Assembly (NCBI GenBank): GCA_029216955.1
Contig: JANAVB010044018.1
Location: forward strand, 1,376,621 to 1,440,620
Direction: 5' to 3'
DNA length: 64,000 nt
Source of the DNA: Iris pallida
Taxonomy: Eukaryota > Streptophyta > Magnoliopsida > Asparagales > Iridaceae
Shown here: in pieces, positions 21,345 to 32,249 of the stretch
How positions within the stretch are numbered: position 1 is the stretch's first letter
Layout of the letters: each line of letters opens with the position of its first letter
Notes under the pieces: model-generated
What the model was told of the DNA's origin: nothing
The model's database searches: none
Seen by the model: only the letters and a program-made list of their open reading frames with translations
Position numbers and translations under genes: made by a program

Positions 21345-21869
21345 TTGGACTCTTCCTACTACGCACCTTCGGGTGCTAAGTCGAAGAAGTCTAGGGCAGT
21401 GCGGGCTCAACAAGCCCAGTCAACTGTCCAAGATGTTGATCATCAGCGGACACCGTTAACTGTTATACGGACTCCTAATGGAAAGTTATACAGAACCACC
21501 CGCGTCCAATCCTACATACGGAACAGACAAGTTGGGTCCGAGCGCAGTGCTTTACTAGCCTCAGATCAGGGAGCAAATATGATGGTCTCAAAAGTCTTCC
21601 TACAACGTTCGAGCGCAGTACTTACTAGCCTCAGATCAGGGAGCAAATATGATATCTACGCACCCGGGCGCTCGGGATACCTGGGCCCAGATGCAAAGGT
21701 AGATCAATCTGCTCTCGACTTGCGAGAGGTGGTCATTCACAAATGCAAGAAGAGAGAAGCAACCTTGGCGTGCGATGAGCCCTTTCCAGAACATCATTGC
21801 ATCCAAGCCATCATCAACTACCGCTGCCACAAGACAGTGGCTCCACTATCAAGGCAGTCTATGTTCTAG
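21345..21869 (+). CDS. Reading frame inside the LTR, unknown product
   Basis: A 174-codon frame opens at a TTG about 55 bp after the TATA box, and no ATG is found at its start. It ends QSMF-stop. Beyond the TAG the same frame is open again to 22119 (DLIE/VVTAC-like text, then FEQGDQSRGRQTK). After a further TAG it enters the 27-bp repeats. Its full-length similarity to the internal segment 2871-3348 includes conserved end residues and a conserved stop position. It may be a decayed captured coding sequence or a leader peptide of the element; no known domain is visible. Confidence 0.4.
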   Translation: MDSSYYAPSGAKSKKSRAVRAQQAQSTVQDVDHQRTPLTVIRTPNGKLYRTTRVQSYIRNRQVGSERSALLASDQGANMMVSKVFLQRSSAVLTSLRSGSKYDIYAPGRSGYLGPDAKVDQSALDLREVVIHKCKKREATLACDEPFPEHHCIQAIINYRCHKTVAPLSRQSMF

Positions 21870-22157
21870 CGACTGCGACCTACTGTGCCTTTCCAATATC
21901 ATCTCAGAAACATGACACTAATTGAAGACGTTGTAACGGCCTGCTCTCAACTAGATGCATTACTCAGATGTCTCAGTCAGGCGTATCGTCTAAAGTCAAG
22001 CGCATCACAATCTTCTGAAGGAGTCCACCATCAAATCTTCTTCGAACAAGGAGATCAGTCAAGAGGGAGACAAACGAAACTCTCTCAAAATTGTGACATT
22101 CGGCACAACACCTTCTCATAGGGCCCCTCATACCCATCCAGCCAGAAGATATCCTTC

Positions 22158-22600
22158 ATGCGACTTAGTCATGAAACATTCCTCATGCGACTCAGTCATG
22201 AGATGGCCTCATGCGACTCGGTCAGAAGGCATTCCTCATGCGGCTCGGTCATGAGATGTTCCTCATGTAGCTCGGTCATGAGACGTTCTTCATGCGACTC
22301 GATCATGGGACATTCCTCATACAGCTCGGTCATGAGACATTCCTCATGTAGTTCGGTCATGAGACATCCTTCATACGGCTCGGTCATGCGGCTCGGTCAT
22401 GAGACGTCCTTCATACGGCTCGGTCATGAGACATTCCCTCATGCGGCTCGGTCATGAGACGTCCTTCATGCGGCTCGGTCATGAGACATTCCTTCATACG
22501 GCTCGATCATGAGACATTCTTTCATGCGGCTCAGCCATGAGACATTCCACATGCGGTTCGGCCAGGAGACATCCTTCATACGGCTCGCCAACAGAAGATT
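22158..22600 (+). repeat. 27-bp tandem repeat array in the 3' LTR
   Basis: The same unit as at 1297-1740, about 15-16 copies, containing repeated GGCTCGGTCATGAGAC. Base changes between units are mostly C/T and A/G. Confidence 0.85.
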
Positions 22601-22774
22601 AGTTGATACACGTGACAAGTTGACCAGGTCTCAACTGCTCAATGACAAATCACAACAAAATCCTAACAAATCCAGTCACAGACCGAGTCTTGAGGCACGA
22701 TTACGGCCATGTAGCCTATGGATTTGCCACGTGGTCATCTATGCGGCTTAAAATATCCTTCATCCCAAAATTAC

Positions 22775-22782
22775 TATAAATA
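22775..22782 (+). promoter_or_regulatory. Second TATA-like box in the 3' LTR
   Basis: TATAAATA followed by GCAGGGTGCCACACCCC, as in the left LTR at 1923. Confidence 0.4.
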
Positions 22783-23064
22783 GCAGGGTGCCACACCCCT
22801 GCAAGATGGTTGGCAATCCAAGGCTGGCAACCTTCAAGAAAAAGGCAATTTCTTCACGAGCTAAAGACTACATCAGATAGTCCACGAAGTAAAGCAGAGT
22901 TGATAGCACTTTCCCGAGCCTCCACCGTCACCCCAGAATCAAAACTAAATAATTGTACTTAGATTGTTTCCTAGGATATCTTTCTAGGCTTTCCTTTGTA
23001 CAAGCGAGTTTGCAATCAATTTCAGTGTTCTGTAATACCTGTCTTTGATTTTTTATGGCAAACA

Positions 23065-23069
23065 GTCAC
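23065..23069. repeat. TSD GTCAC, right copy
   Basis: Matches 345-349 exactly. Confidence 0.9.
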
Positions 23070-24236
23070 TACTTGTTACCTTGGTAATATAATTCAATCC
23101 CTCAGCATACATGCACATATATAACGACTATCTATTTCGCCAAGCACAATCTCGTACTTCTGATTTTATTTGTTGGGGGTCAAGATGGATTAGCATCTAT
23201 CACACCTTAGGGTCATAGCACCAATTTCCAATACTCATTCTAGTCACCGACAATATTTTCAAACTTTTAATTTAGCAACAACTTGTAATAGCCACACATG
23301 ATTACCATCCAACTAGTCGCAACTATCGTTCAATATTCTAAGCCACACAATATCCGCTAGCCAAATTTATTACCCACAGTATAACTATCATCCTGCTAGT
23401 CTGAGCCATCGCCAGACTGAACAATTCTCAATTAAGGCACTCGCTACACTTTCCGACAATCTCGCTACCCAGCATAACGTCACCGTCAAGGGCTACTCAA
23501 GTCATCTAGTAATATGGCATGACTCCCAGCTAAGTCTCGGCACTACCCAAGGCTCACAGATAGACTCATTGCTATCCGATGGAAAGGGTCACGATACATC
23601 TCATTCTAAAGTGGTATAGGCATATACCACTCAGAAATGAAGCCATCCTCAAGCTTTACCAACTCAAATCTATTCCGGACATTCATGATCTAAATGATCA
23701 CAAAATTAAGCCAACATCTTAGGGTCTCAAGTCATAAGGCAACATTCTTAGGGTCTCAAACGCACTAGCCAACACACATGAGTCAACTCATCAGTTCTGT
23801 TGAACTCATCCATCAATTATTTCATTCACTATTCTTTTCCAACGTACGATGCAGTTCTCAAACATGTTCCAAAAGCACACATGACAACTTTTCTATATTC
23901 CCATATTCCGAACATCATCCACAACATAGCATACTATGGCATTGAGTCATTGTTGGGTTATTAGTGTCCAAACCAACAACAATCCTTCATTCATGGGCAT
24001 CACAATGTATTTAGACTTATTGTATGGAACATCCAGTGAGCAGCCAAGAGGGTCAACAAACTTTCAGATACAAACAACTTGAAGGATTATAGGAACAACA
24101 ACAGCATAATCGCGGAAGCAATCTTTGATTTAATCGCGGAAGCAACGTTGAGTGATCGTGGAAGCAACTTTGGTTAATCGTCGATGCAACTTTGATTTGA
24201 AACGAATCAAATAAAAGACCAAGGATGTAAAGTCGT
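23070..24236 (-). other. Internal non-coding part of the host minus-strand LTR element (right piece)
   Basis: No open frame of note on either strand. It runs to the reversed primer site. Just outside that site the reverse strand reads ACGACTTTACATCCTTGG. The related element at 55303 has ACGACTTTACGTCCTTGG in the same place, so the two belong to related families. Confidence 0.55.
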
Positions 24237-24248
24237 GCTCTGATACCA
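24237..24248 (-). other. Primer-binding site (tRNA-iMet), minus strand
   Basis: GCTCTGATACCA is the exact reverse complement of TGGTATCAGAGC, the initiator-tRNA-Met site used by many plant LTR elements. It lies three bases from the LTR end at 24252, proving minus orientation of this element. Confidence 0.85.
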
Positions 24249-24251
24249 ATT

Positions 24252-26290
24252 TGTCATGCCCCGATTTTCGTAGAGTTATTTTATCTCTTGGAATCGATCG
24301 TCCTCGCTTGGGCGTGATGCCGTACAAGTCTGGTATTATACTTGTACAAGGCAAAGATGGTACACAAATGATAATCTTCAAATAGGAACACATTGCAGTG
24401 GCAGAAGCAGACAAATTGAAGTTAATGGGGATATTCTTTCTTATCGAAAAGAAACACATCACTGATAGTAGCGAAGATAAGTAGATAACTTAAGTCGCAC
24501 AGAGATATAGAAAATGTATTCTCTTTATTGATAATTGAAGTAGATTACAAAACTGGCATAGAAATATAATGCCTACAATACATCTCACTTTACATGGACA
24601 GCCAACTGAACAAGAGCCATAAAGCTTACATTTGATACTTTCATACCTTGGAATACAACTCGATATACCGACTTGGCTTACAACTCACTGGTACAACTGA
24701 TTACAATGTTCCATACATTATGTCCTTTATAAACAGAAGACATCATCTTGTACAAGGAGAGCTTCTGAATGTCCAACAAATTTTTGATGCCGCGGGATCG
24801 ATCAATCCAATCTTCGTGTACATAACTTCCCAAGCACGAGCACCTGCCCATAACGTGGGTCAGTACATCAAATGTACTAGCGAGCAAAATACAACCCACT
24901 CGCCTAAACCGACACTAAGTGGTCAATTTTAGCAAGCATTTATTAGAATGATCTTTCTAGTTAGGGCCTAGCATCAGTTACAGTTCATGGGCAATATTCA
25001 TAATGAAGCATGTAAACATATTCTTAGTAGCATTCATGTGAAGGCATCATTATAGCATACTTGGTGGTATCATGAAAAGGCATCATTGAGGCATCATTAG
25101 TACTAACATCTTGAACATGTTACGACAATTCTCATAGAAAGCGTCACCTAGCATGTAAGTTATGTTTAAGCAGTTTCATAGCAAGGCAACATGTTGGCAT
25201 ACTGAATTTAACAAGTTAAGCAGGCAAGTTGAACCAACATATATATTGAATAATATCACATTTAAGTAATTTCTTATCGATAGCCGACTCCTCGTACCTG
25301 CATCAAATACAGGTTAGTAGATATACTTACTCTGCCTGCACAAAATATTCATTAGCGTGTATCCTGACTACATGGCCATTGGTGTTAAACCATACGGACA
25401 TTGCCATATAGGACTTCATCGGTAATGCGATGACTCCAAAGTAGGTAGCTAGCCTTTAAGGATGCCTCGCAGGACCCGTGCCCCTACTGGCACGCCAATG
25501 TTTCCTCCTAGGTCGGATCGGTCGCCCTAACGTCCTGGGGTACTGTCCGAGAAAATATATCCCCATCCCTTGTATACAAGTTGTCCTATTACCATGCGAA
25601 TACGTGTCCGATTCGATCGTGCACAAAATCGCATGATAAAATATTAAATAGAGTAAAGACAACAATGCATCATCATTCATCTCATTCATGTCATGTTCAA
25701 TGACTTATTCATTCTCAACATTACCATCATTTCACTTGGTGATCTCAGCGAGCCCAAGCCTCATCATTTCTCATTGCATCAATTTCCTTCCTTTCATATT
25801 GCATCAACTTAAAAACATTGAAGCATTATCATATCATTTAGTTCTCAAGGGACAAAATAACATCTCAATCATTTCATAGGGACAATATTATCATTTCATC
25901 GCTTATAAGAAAATCGACAGCATTTCATATCTTGGCGACAGTTACACAAAGTATACATGATTCAAGTGTTTCATTTAGTTTATTAGGTCGATAGCATAGC
26001 CAGTTTATTTCTTATTCTATCATTCACAAGGCATCTCATTTAATTATTCTACTTGTTCCGGCAAAGTTAAACGTAAGGGACATTATCGATTCATTTCATG
26101 GCGTCAATTCATATTAGCAGTTCAAGTGTGATTCATTCAGCAGTTCAATGTTCATGTATTGTTTATTTCAATATTAGGCATGAAGGATTAAGGAGAAGGA
26201 AGGACAATTCCACTTACTTTCATAAAAGGGTCTTCTTGTTTTGATTGCACATATTTTCACTAAGCATAGCTCCACCAATGAGCCACGTTC
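24252..26290 (-). repeat. 5' LTR of the host minus-strand element (right edge uncertain)
   Basis: On the plus strand it starts TGTCATGCCCCGATTTTCG. The first 120 bp (ATCGTCCTCGCTTGGGCGTG, then a repeated TGTACAAG-type block) and the patch near 24880-24930 (CTCGCCTAAACCGACACT) match the LTR at 51539. The far boundary is not clear: I could not find a terminal CA with a matching TSD, and coding sequence of a MULE starts at about 26306. No gene is visible here. Confidence 0.6.
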
Positions 26291-26305
26291 CAACACCCAT
26301 TCCGT

Positions 26306-28015
26306 CTAGTCAGGTAAAAGAGATTGCATCAGTCTCAATTCTCCAGATTTCCAACCCAAGTCTCGGTCCAACATTCTGATCGCATCCAATAAGACAACCA
26401 AATGCCTCGCGTGGAGCGGGGCATTACATGTACAAGGGAGGCCCAGCGTATGTCGATTTACACACCCACAAACTACGGGATCAAACTCGACAAACTTTGA
26501 CCTATCAATCTCCTCAAATAGTAGTGCCAACAACTTGTGAGATATCACATGCATTAAAGCATCCAAAAGGTCTTCCTTTTTATGCTCATGCTTGATAATA
26601 TTTAAGCTAATCTCAAATGATGTCTTAATTTTGTTCACCGTCCAGTCTACCATTAAATTTATAGCTTGCCAAACCAAGACAAAGTTGTCGAGAGATGACC
26701 TTAGATGTTGTTTTAATATTGAGTGTGCTCCTTCGACACGGTTGGTAGTTATCGTGCCATAATGTTTTACCACATTCGTCCATGCTAAGACGAAATATTC
26801 TTTGTGCGGTTCTAGTCATGTATCTTTGATGTAAGAAATGTATGCCGGCTCCCTCGTCTCCCAATTTTCCTTGAACAAGTACCATGCGGTATCGTAACTG
26901 TCTTTCGTACAGGCTCGCCATACACAATTCCAATCATTAAAGAATTCTTCAAAACGGTCCATGTAAAGTTTACCATCTACCTTCCCAAACCTCAACTTAC
27001 ATTGGGATTGGATATTACGATTGACATGCCAAGTGCATAGTAGTGTATATGCTTGAGGAAACACGATGCGTATAACATTAATTAGGGCATATTCTCTGTC
27101 GGTAACAAAAATAGACGGCTCTCCATGACCAGTGTAAAGTGTTTTCAGTTTCTCTAACGCCCATGTGTAGTCTTCAAGTTTCTCACTCTTCATGAAGCAA
27201 AAAGTATTTGGAAATAATTTTCCCGTAGAGGTGAAGCCAACAACATGAAAGAGAGGAATCTTGAACTTATTGGTCTTGTATGTACAATCAAGAACTAACA
27301 CGTCGGCGAAGGACCTAGCCAAATGTGTGCAATCAGGATGAGCCCAAAATAGTAAAAGGACTTCATTACTCTTGGGATGTCTTCTATGGTACTCAACATA
27401 ATGATTATCGGCAAGCAACTTCAATACTTCCTGCATCGCCATTCTTGATTTCTTCCTATTGGCTTTCGATTTAGATAGGGCATTATAGATTGACTTCATT
27501 GTTAACTTGTTCTTCTCATCTTCATGTCGTATGACGGAATAAAATTGTCTCGGTGCAACTCCAGAACTGGACAAATCTTCGACTATCATCTTCTCAATAT
27601 TGTTCAACCATTCGGCATACAGATGATCCAAAAGTGTTTCGACAATAACATGATTGTGGATTCCATTCTTGACTTCAACTATCCACTTCACATATTCTAC
27701 GTTTATAATATGGATCTTGAATGTATAACCACATTTTCTCATACGTTTTTGTTTGAAACTTTTCTTTGGAGAACTGTATCTTTCTTCCCATGACATCTGA
27801 ACAAACTACCTCTTTCACATCCAAGCTGTAAAGTTTTCGTCCCGGGCGGTTTCAGACCGATCTGGATATCACAATAACTATATTGTTTTTCAGTCCAACT
27901 TCTCGGCACCAATGTAACGCTTCTTCACTTGATTCGAAGCAAATATCGGTCAAGAATAAATTGCCTACATAAACGACAATTAGAGGATGTTCCACAATCT
28001 CGGAAGATGATAACC
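26306..28015 (-). pseudogene. Mutator-like (MULE/FAR1-type) transposase
   Basis: Minus-strand translation from about 27800 down reads a FAR1/WRKY-GCM-type region (KCGYTFKIHIINVEYVKW, then GIHNH), followed by the MULE transposase core: FADVLVLDCTYKTNKFKIPL, GFTSTGKLF, SEKLEDYTWALEKLK and FVTDREYALINVIRIVFP, then LLCTWHVNRNI. Near 26460 a SWIM-like ending (CVNRHTLGLPC) follows. DCTYKTN contains the first catalytic Asp and TDRE the second. The frame changes near 26810 and again near 27780; upstream sequence 27850-28015 (DICFESSEEALHWCREVG) is the likely N-terminus in another frame. The gene is therefore broken. It would have cut and moved its own element; no TIRs were identified. Confidence 0.75.
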
Positions 28016-28068
28016 CCTACAATAGAAATTAAAGTTAATAAAACTATTCAAAATTGAATGCGAAAAGT

Positions 28069-28264
28069 ACTACAGGAAATCAGGACAACGAAAAAATTGG
28101 CCAGACCAAAAAATAATCAGGATTGCATGACTTGTCACAGTCCTTTGTTTCTTCAGGACTGTCACATTTCTTGACAATCCTGTTTAAAATGTGGACTGTC
28201 ACATATTTGACAGTCCTTTTTTTGTAGGACTGTGCTTATTGCCCATAGTCCTGCTTCCTACAGT
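28069..28264. mobile_element. Small CACTA-like MITE
   Basis: The 196-bp segment starts ACTACAGGAAATCAGGAC. Its reverse-complemented end reads ACTGTAGGAAGCAGGAC, so there are imperfect terminal inverted repeats of about 18 bp. Inside are several copies of GGACTGT or TGACAGTCC in both orientations, like the subterminal repeats of CACTA elements. No clear 3-bp TSD was established. Confidence 0.4.
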
Positions 28265-28831
28265 CCCGAAATTAATATGTCAAATTATTTATCAAGAGTG
28301 AATCCGAAGAACCAATGTATTGTTCGGACGGAGCGGGATGAGAATTTACTATATTTGATGATCCGGGTTCTTCCATGCGCATTTTTCTACATTAAACACA
28401 TATAATTCAATATTTATATGTGAAAATAATGTTTGAAAACCTAATTATCATATTAACTCGATGAAATACCAAATAACGGTGGAATTCGATGAAAGTATAA
28501 CTACACTTTTCACCCACAATCTTCACACAATCTAGGTTGGGAAGAAAGTTGGACTAGGGTTTACTTATGTGACCTAGGAATTTTTGGGGGAGAAGAGAGC
28601 AAGAGAGGGAGAAGAGAGCAACAAAAAAAAAATGTTGAATTTTATACCCAAATGTGGGCTAGTCCCAAGTAACAAATAGGAGTGATAAACTTGTAAATAT
28701 TTTAATTTTATTTAGCCCCAAGTAAAACTTGGAATGCGTTTAGAACTAGTCTAAAATAAGTGACAAGCGACTTAAAATTTCTCAAATGTAAAATCCGACC
28801 AGGTTGTTTGTGCTCAAAAAAGGTGAAGGTT
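28265..28831. other. AT-rich region upstream of the hAT MITEs
   Basis: No gene or repeat recognised. Before the MITEs arrived it would have lain directly upstream of the heme-oxygenase gene, so it may hold the original promoter. A purine-rich stretch lies at 28590-28635. Confidence 0.4.
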
Positions 28832-28839
28832 AAACCAAG

Positions 28840-29165
28840 TAGGGGTGCAACTCGGGCGGGTTGGGTCGGGCTTGAGGTCAACCCGAGTCCAACCCAATGA
28901 ATCATAAGCCTAGTCCGAGCCCAAGCCCGGCCCGACCTCGGGTTCAACATATGAAGTCCAAGACCAAGCCCGGAGTATCATGTTTGGCTCGGGTCCATCG
29001 GGTTTATCGGACTGTAATATAATATTTGAAATAATTTTAAACGAAAGTAATATTAAACACATAATGAAATAGAACTCAAGCCTTGATCATTATAAAATAT
29101 AAACTAAAATAAGATTTAGGATAATGAGTTGAAGAGTTTGGGTGGAGAAATTTATGATTTGAACT

Positions 29166-29240
<75 letters not shown>

Positions 29241-29476
29241 TCGGGTTCGGGTTCGGGTTCTTCGGGTAACCCGACACATGAACCCTAGCCCAACCCGATT
29301 TTTGATCGGGTTTAAAATACCCGACACATGAACCCGAGCGCAACCCGATTTTTGATCGGGTTCAAATATTTTAAACCAAACTCGAGCCCAAACCCAAGTA
29401 TCTTCAATCCTAATCCAACCCATTAACGGGTTTATCCGATCGGGCTCGGGTTTAGCCCGCCCGAGTTGCACCCCTA
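28840..29476. mobile_element. hAT MITE 1
   Basis: The element begins TAGGGGTGCAACTCGGGCGG and ends CCGCCCGAGTTGCACCCCTA, long inverted ends rich in GGGTCGGG-type motifs. The 8-bp TSD AAACCAAG precedes it at 28832-28839. The matching copy is at 30175-30182, because MITE 2 has inserted next to this end. It contains a (TA)n tract and a near-duplicate block with CCCGACACATGAACCC. No coding capacity. Confidence 0.88.
29168..29238. repeat. (TA)n microsatellite in hAT MITE 1
   Basis: About 35 uninterrupted TA units. Confidence 0.95.
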
Positions 29477-29480
29477 AAAC

Positions 29481-30170
<690 letters not shown>

Positions 30171-30226
30171 CCTAAAACCAAGAAAGAAAAGTCCCAAATC
30201 ATTTTGTACTCGAGAGAAGGGAGAGA

Positions 30227-30659
30227 ATGTTGTGGTGTGGAAGAACCCCATCTTCTTCTTCTTCTTCTTCCATTTCCCTTCATCTTCCCTTACAACTTCC
30301 CCCTCTCTCTAAATCTACACCCTCCTCTCTCTCCTTCAATAGTCGAAACCGTAATATCTTTTGCTCCATCTCATGTAGTACCACTACTTCATCCTCCTCT
30401 ACTGTGGCGAAGAAGAGGAAGAGGTATCGGAGGTCCTATCCTGGCGAGAGCAAGGGCATCGTTGAGGAGATGAGGTTCGTCGCCATGAGGCTACGAACAA
30501 CATCCACCAGCAGCAGCAGCAACCCATCCGATGAAGACGAGGGCGGTGGCATCACCACGTGGCGACCGAGCATGGAGGGCTTGCTCAAGTACTTGGTCGA
30601 CAGCGGCCTCGTCTTCCAAACTCTCGAGAGGATCGTCGACGAGTCCAGCGAGGTCTCAT
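30227..30659 (+). CDS. HO2: Heme oxygenase-like protein (HO2 class), exon 1
   Basis: The ATG at 30227 opens 144 codons plus one base. Residues 1-60 are Ser/Pro/Leu-rich and basic, typical of a chloroplast transit peptide (TPSSSSSSS). Residues about 64-85 read KRKRYRRSYPGESKGIVEEM then RFVAMRLRTT, the conserved start of plant heme oxygenases. In the HO1 class the residue after MRFVAMRL is the heme-binding His; here it is Arg, as in Arabidopsis HO2, which does not degrade heme. An acidic insert (SDEDEGGG) follows, then WRPSMEGLLKYLVDSGLVF and LERIVDESSEVS. The donor is GTGAGT at 30660. Joining to exon 2 restores codon phase and the family sequence. An upstream in-frame ATG was not preferred because it lacks transit-peptide character. 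Confidence 0.88.
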
Positions 30660-30764
30660 GTGAGTGTCTCCTCCTCCTCCTCCTCCTCCCTCTCTTCGAC
30701 GAAACTAATTGATACATTGCTCCCATCAAGTTGTTGTGGATATTCCCACTGGACTTCAAAAAAA

Positions 30765-30945
30765 AAAAAAATATTTGCCGCAAGACAGCAACCCCGCGAA
30801 ACCTCAATTCCTGGGAAACCTCAATCTCGCAAGACCTTATCGCCGCAAGACCTTAAGCCCGCAAGACCTCAATGCCGCAAGACCTTTATGCTGCAAGACG
30901 GCACGACCTCAATCCTGCGAAACCTCACAAAACAGGTTTTGCCGC
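30765..30945 (+). repeat. Degenerate repeat with CCGCAAGACCT units
   Basis: About nine irregular copies of CCGCAAGACCTTAA or variants such as CCTGCGAAACCTCA, 16-22 bp apart, follow an A13 tract at 30758-30770. Their origin is unknown. Confidence 0.6.
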
Positions 30946-31735
30946 ATGACCACTTTTCTTCTTTGTTCTTTTCAGACTTTGAACCAAACGAGTGGTACTT
31001 GCAGATTAACTGCCCAATTGTAAGCAACCGAGCTGATGCAAATGGACAAACGAGGTTGTCAAACAAGAGCCAAGCTCTAAACTGCAGTTTACCGCTAGAA
31101 AGTAGCTGCCGACGATGCTGGGTGAGGACCACCGTTGCTCAAAGTGAGATTCGATCCTCATAGTCGATTTGCTTCCAGGAGAACATCTGGAATGCTTCTT
31201 CCTGATTCTTTCGAGTAGCACGAACTGACCAAGGATGGCTTGGACTTGCTATGAGCAAAGATTGAATCTCTTTTCCTTCACTGCTACAACTGCTGCTTTG
31301 TTGCTCTTATGCTGCTAATATCGCTCTTGAAGAGGAAGAAGAATTGAAAAATTCTCTCTTCAAAGAGTGCATAGCACTTTATACAGGAGTGAATCTCCTG
31401 TAACCGTCCCATAATCCCACGAGGGGCTCACGCGGGACGGTTGACTAGGGAAGATTCCCCTAAAAATTATCCATCCCACAAGCCCGCGAGGGGCGCTTAC
31501 CAACACCACTGCCCTAGCAGCAGCAACGTAACCCACACTCCAACAACACCCAAGCTCATGCAGCACATGTGCAACACGCCGCGGAGCTACCCGTTGAACG
31601 CAAGCTGCTTACCGCTGGACGCTCGCATAACGCTGTAGAACCACCCGCAGAGCGCACATGTAACGCTGCTGAACTCATGCTGACTCTGTGCATTATGCGC
31701 CATCTCGCGTCCGATACGAAGTGCAAAGTGTGCTA
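30946..31735 (-). other. Possible LTR fragment in intron 1
   Basis: No gene. The reverse strand has a TATA-like TGTATAAAG at 31376-31385 and, upstream of it, two related blocks with CCTCGCGGGC/CCTCGTGGGA next to GGGACGG. The layout is like the U3 of an LTR. No boundaries or TSD were found, so this is weak. Confidence 0.3.
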
Positions 31736-32249
31736 TTAAAGCGTCAAGGTGTTACCAGGGCCAGGCTGGGCCGGCCCGGGCCCAGTGTTGACCGGTTTTG
31801 ATCGGGCCGGACCGGGTTTAACCCCGGTGGAGCAGCGGGCCGGGTCGGGTTGGCCCGGAGGAAGAAAAATCGAACCCAGTCCGGACCCATGGCCCGATTT
31901 TGGGCGGGCCGGGCTGAACCGGGCCTGGGCCGGTTCAGTGTTGGACCAGGCCAGCTCGGTTTTTTTTTGGAAAAAACCAAAAAAATCTTTTACTTTCTAC
32001 CATTTATGTTTAAAAAAATAGAAATTAGAAAATAAAAGTTAATGTACAACATTACAAATATTTTTTCAATAATAAATTAGAAGGTAATTTTTATATTAAT
32101 GTCAAGATAATTTAATGTACAACAATTCAAGTATTTTCTTCCATTAAATTTGTAATAAAATGTAAAAGTTATAAATTGATATTTTATTTCTAAATGAATT
32201 GTAAAAAATGTACAAGTATTTTTTTGTCGTCGTCGTCCTTCGTCCGTCT

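Larger units (their letters stand above)
350..23064 (+). mobile_element. Large gag-protease LTR retrotransposon without reverse transcriptase
   Basis: Near-identical LTRs at 350-2215 and 21212-23064 begin TG, end in A/CA and are flanked by GTCAC. The internal DNA is 2216-3506 plus 15470-21211, about 7 kb, interrupted by a complete 12-kb element. In order it holds a primer site, a leader with 36-bp repeats, a paralogue of the LTR reading frame, gag, an aspartic protease, a peptide-repeat region, about 2.3 kb of tandem repeats and a purine tract. No reverse transcriptase, RNase H or integrase is present. It therefore fits the non-autonomous TR-GAG type, and the gag and protease style suggests Ty3/gypsy (Tat/Athila side). 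That class assignment is inferred. Confidence 0.88.
21212..23064 (+). repeat. 3' LTR of the gag-protease element
   Basis: The LTR is 1853 bp, from TGTAGAAGCATAG to GGCAAACA. It differs from the 5' LTR by scattered substitutions and by small indels around 21600 and in the 27-bp array. The TSD GTCAC follows directly. Confidence 0.9.

Noticed and set aside
26412..26424. GCGGGGCATTACA as a possible LTR end
   Set aside because: It lies within the MULE transposase coding sequence and no TSD or LTR matches it.
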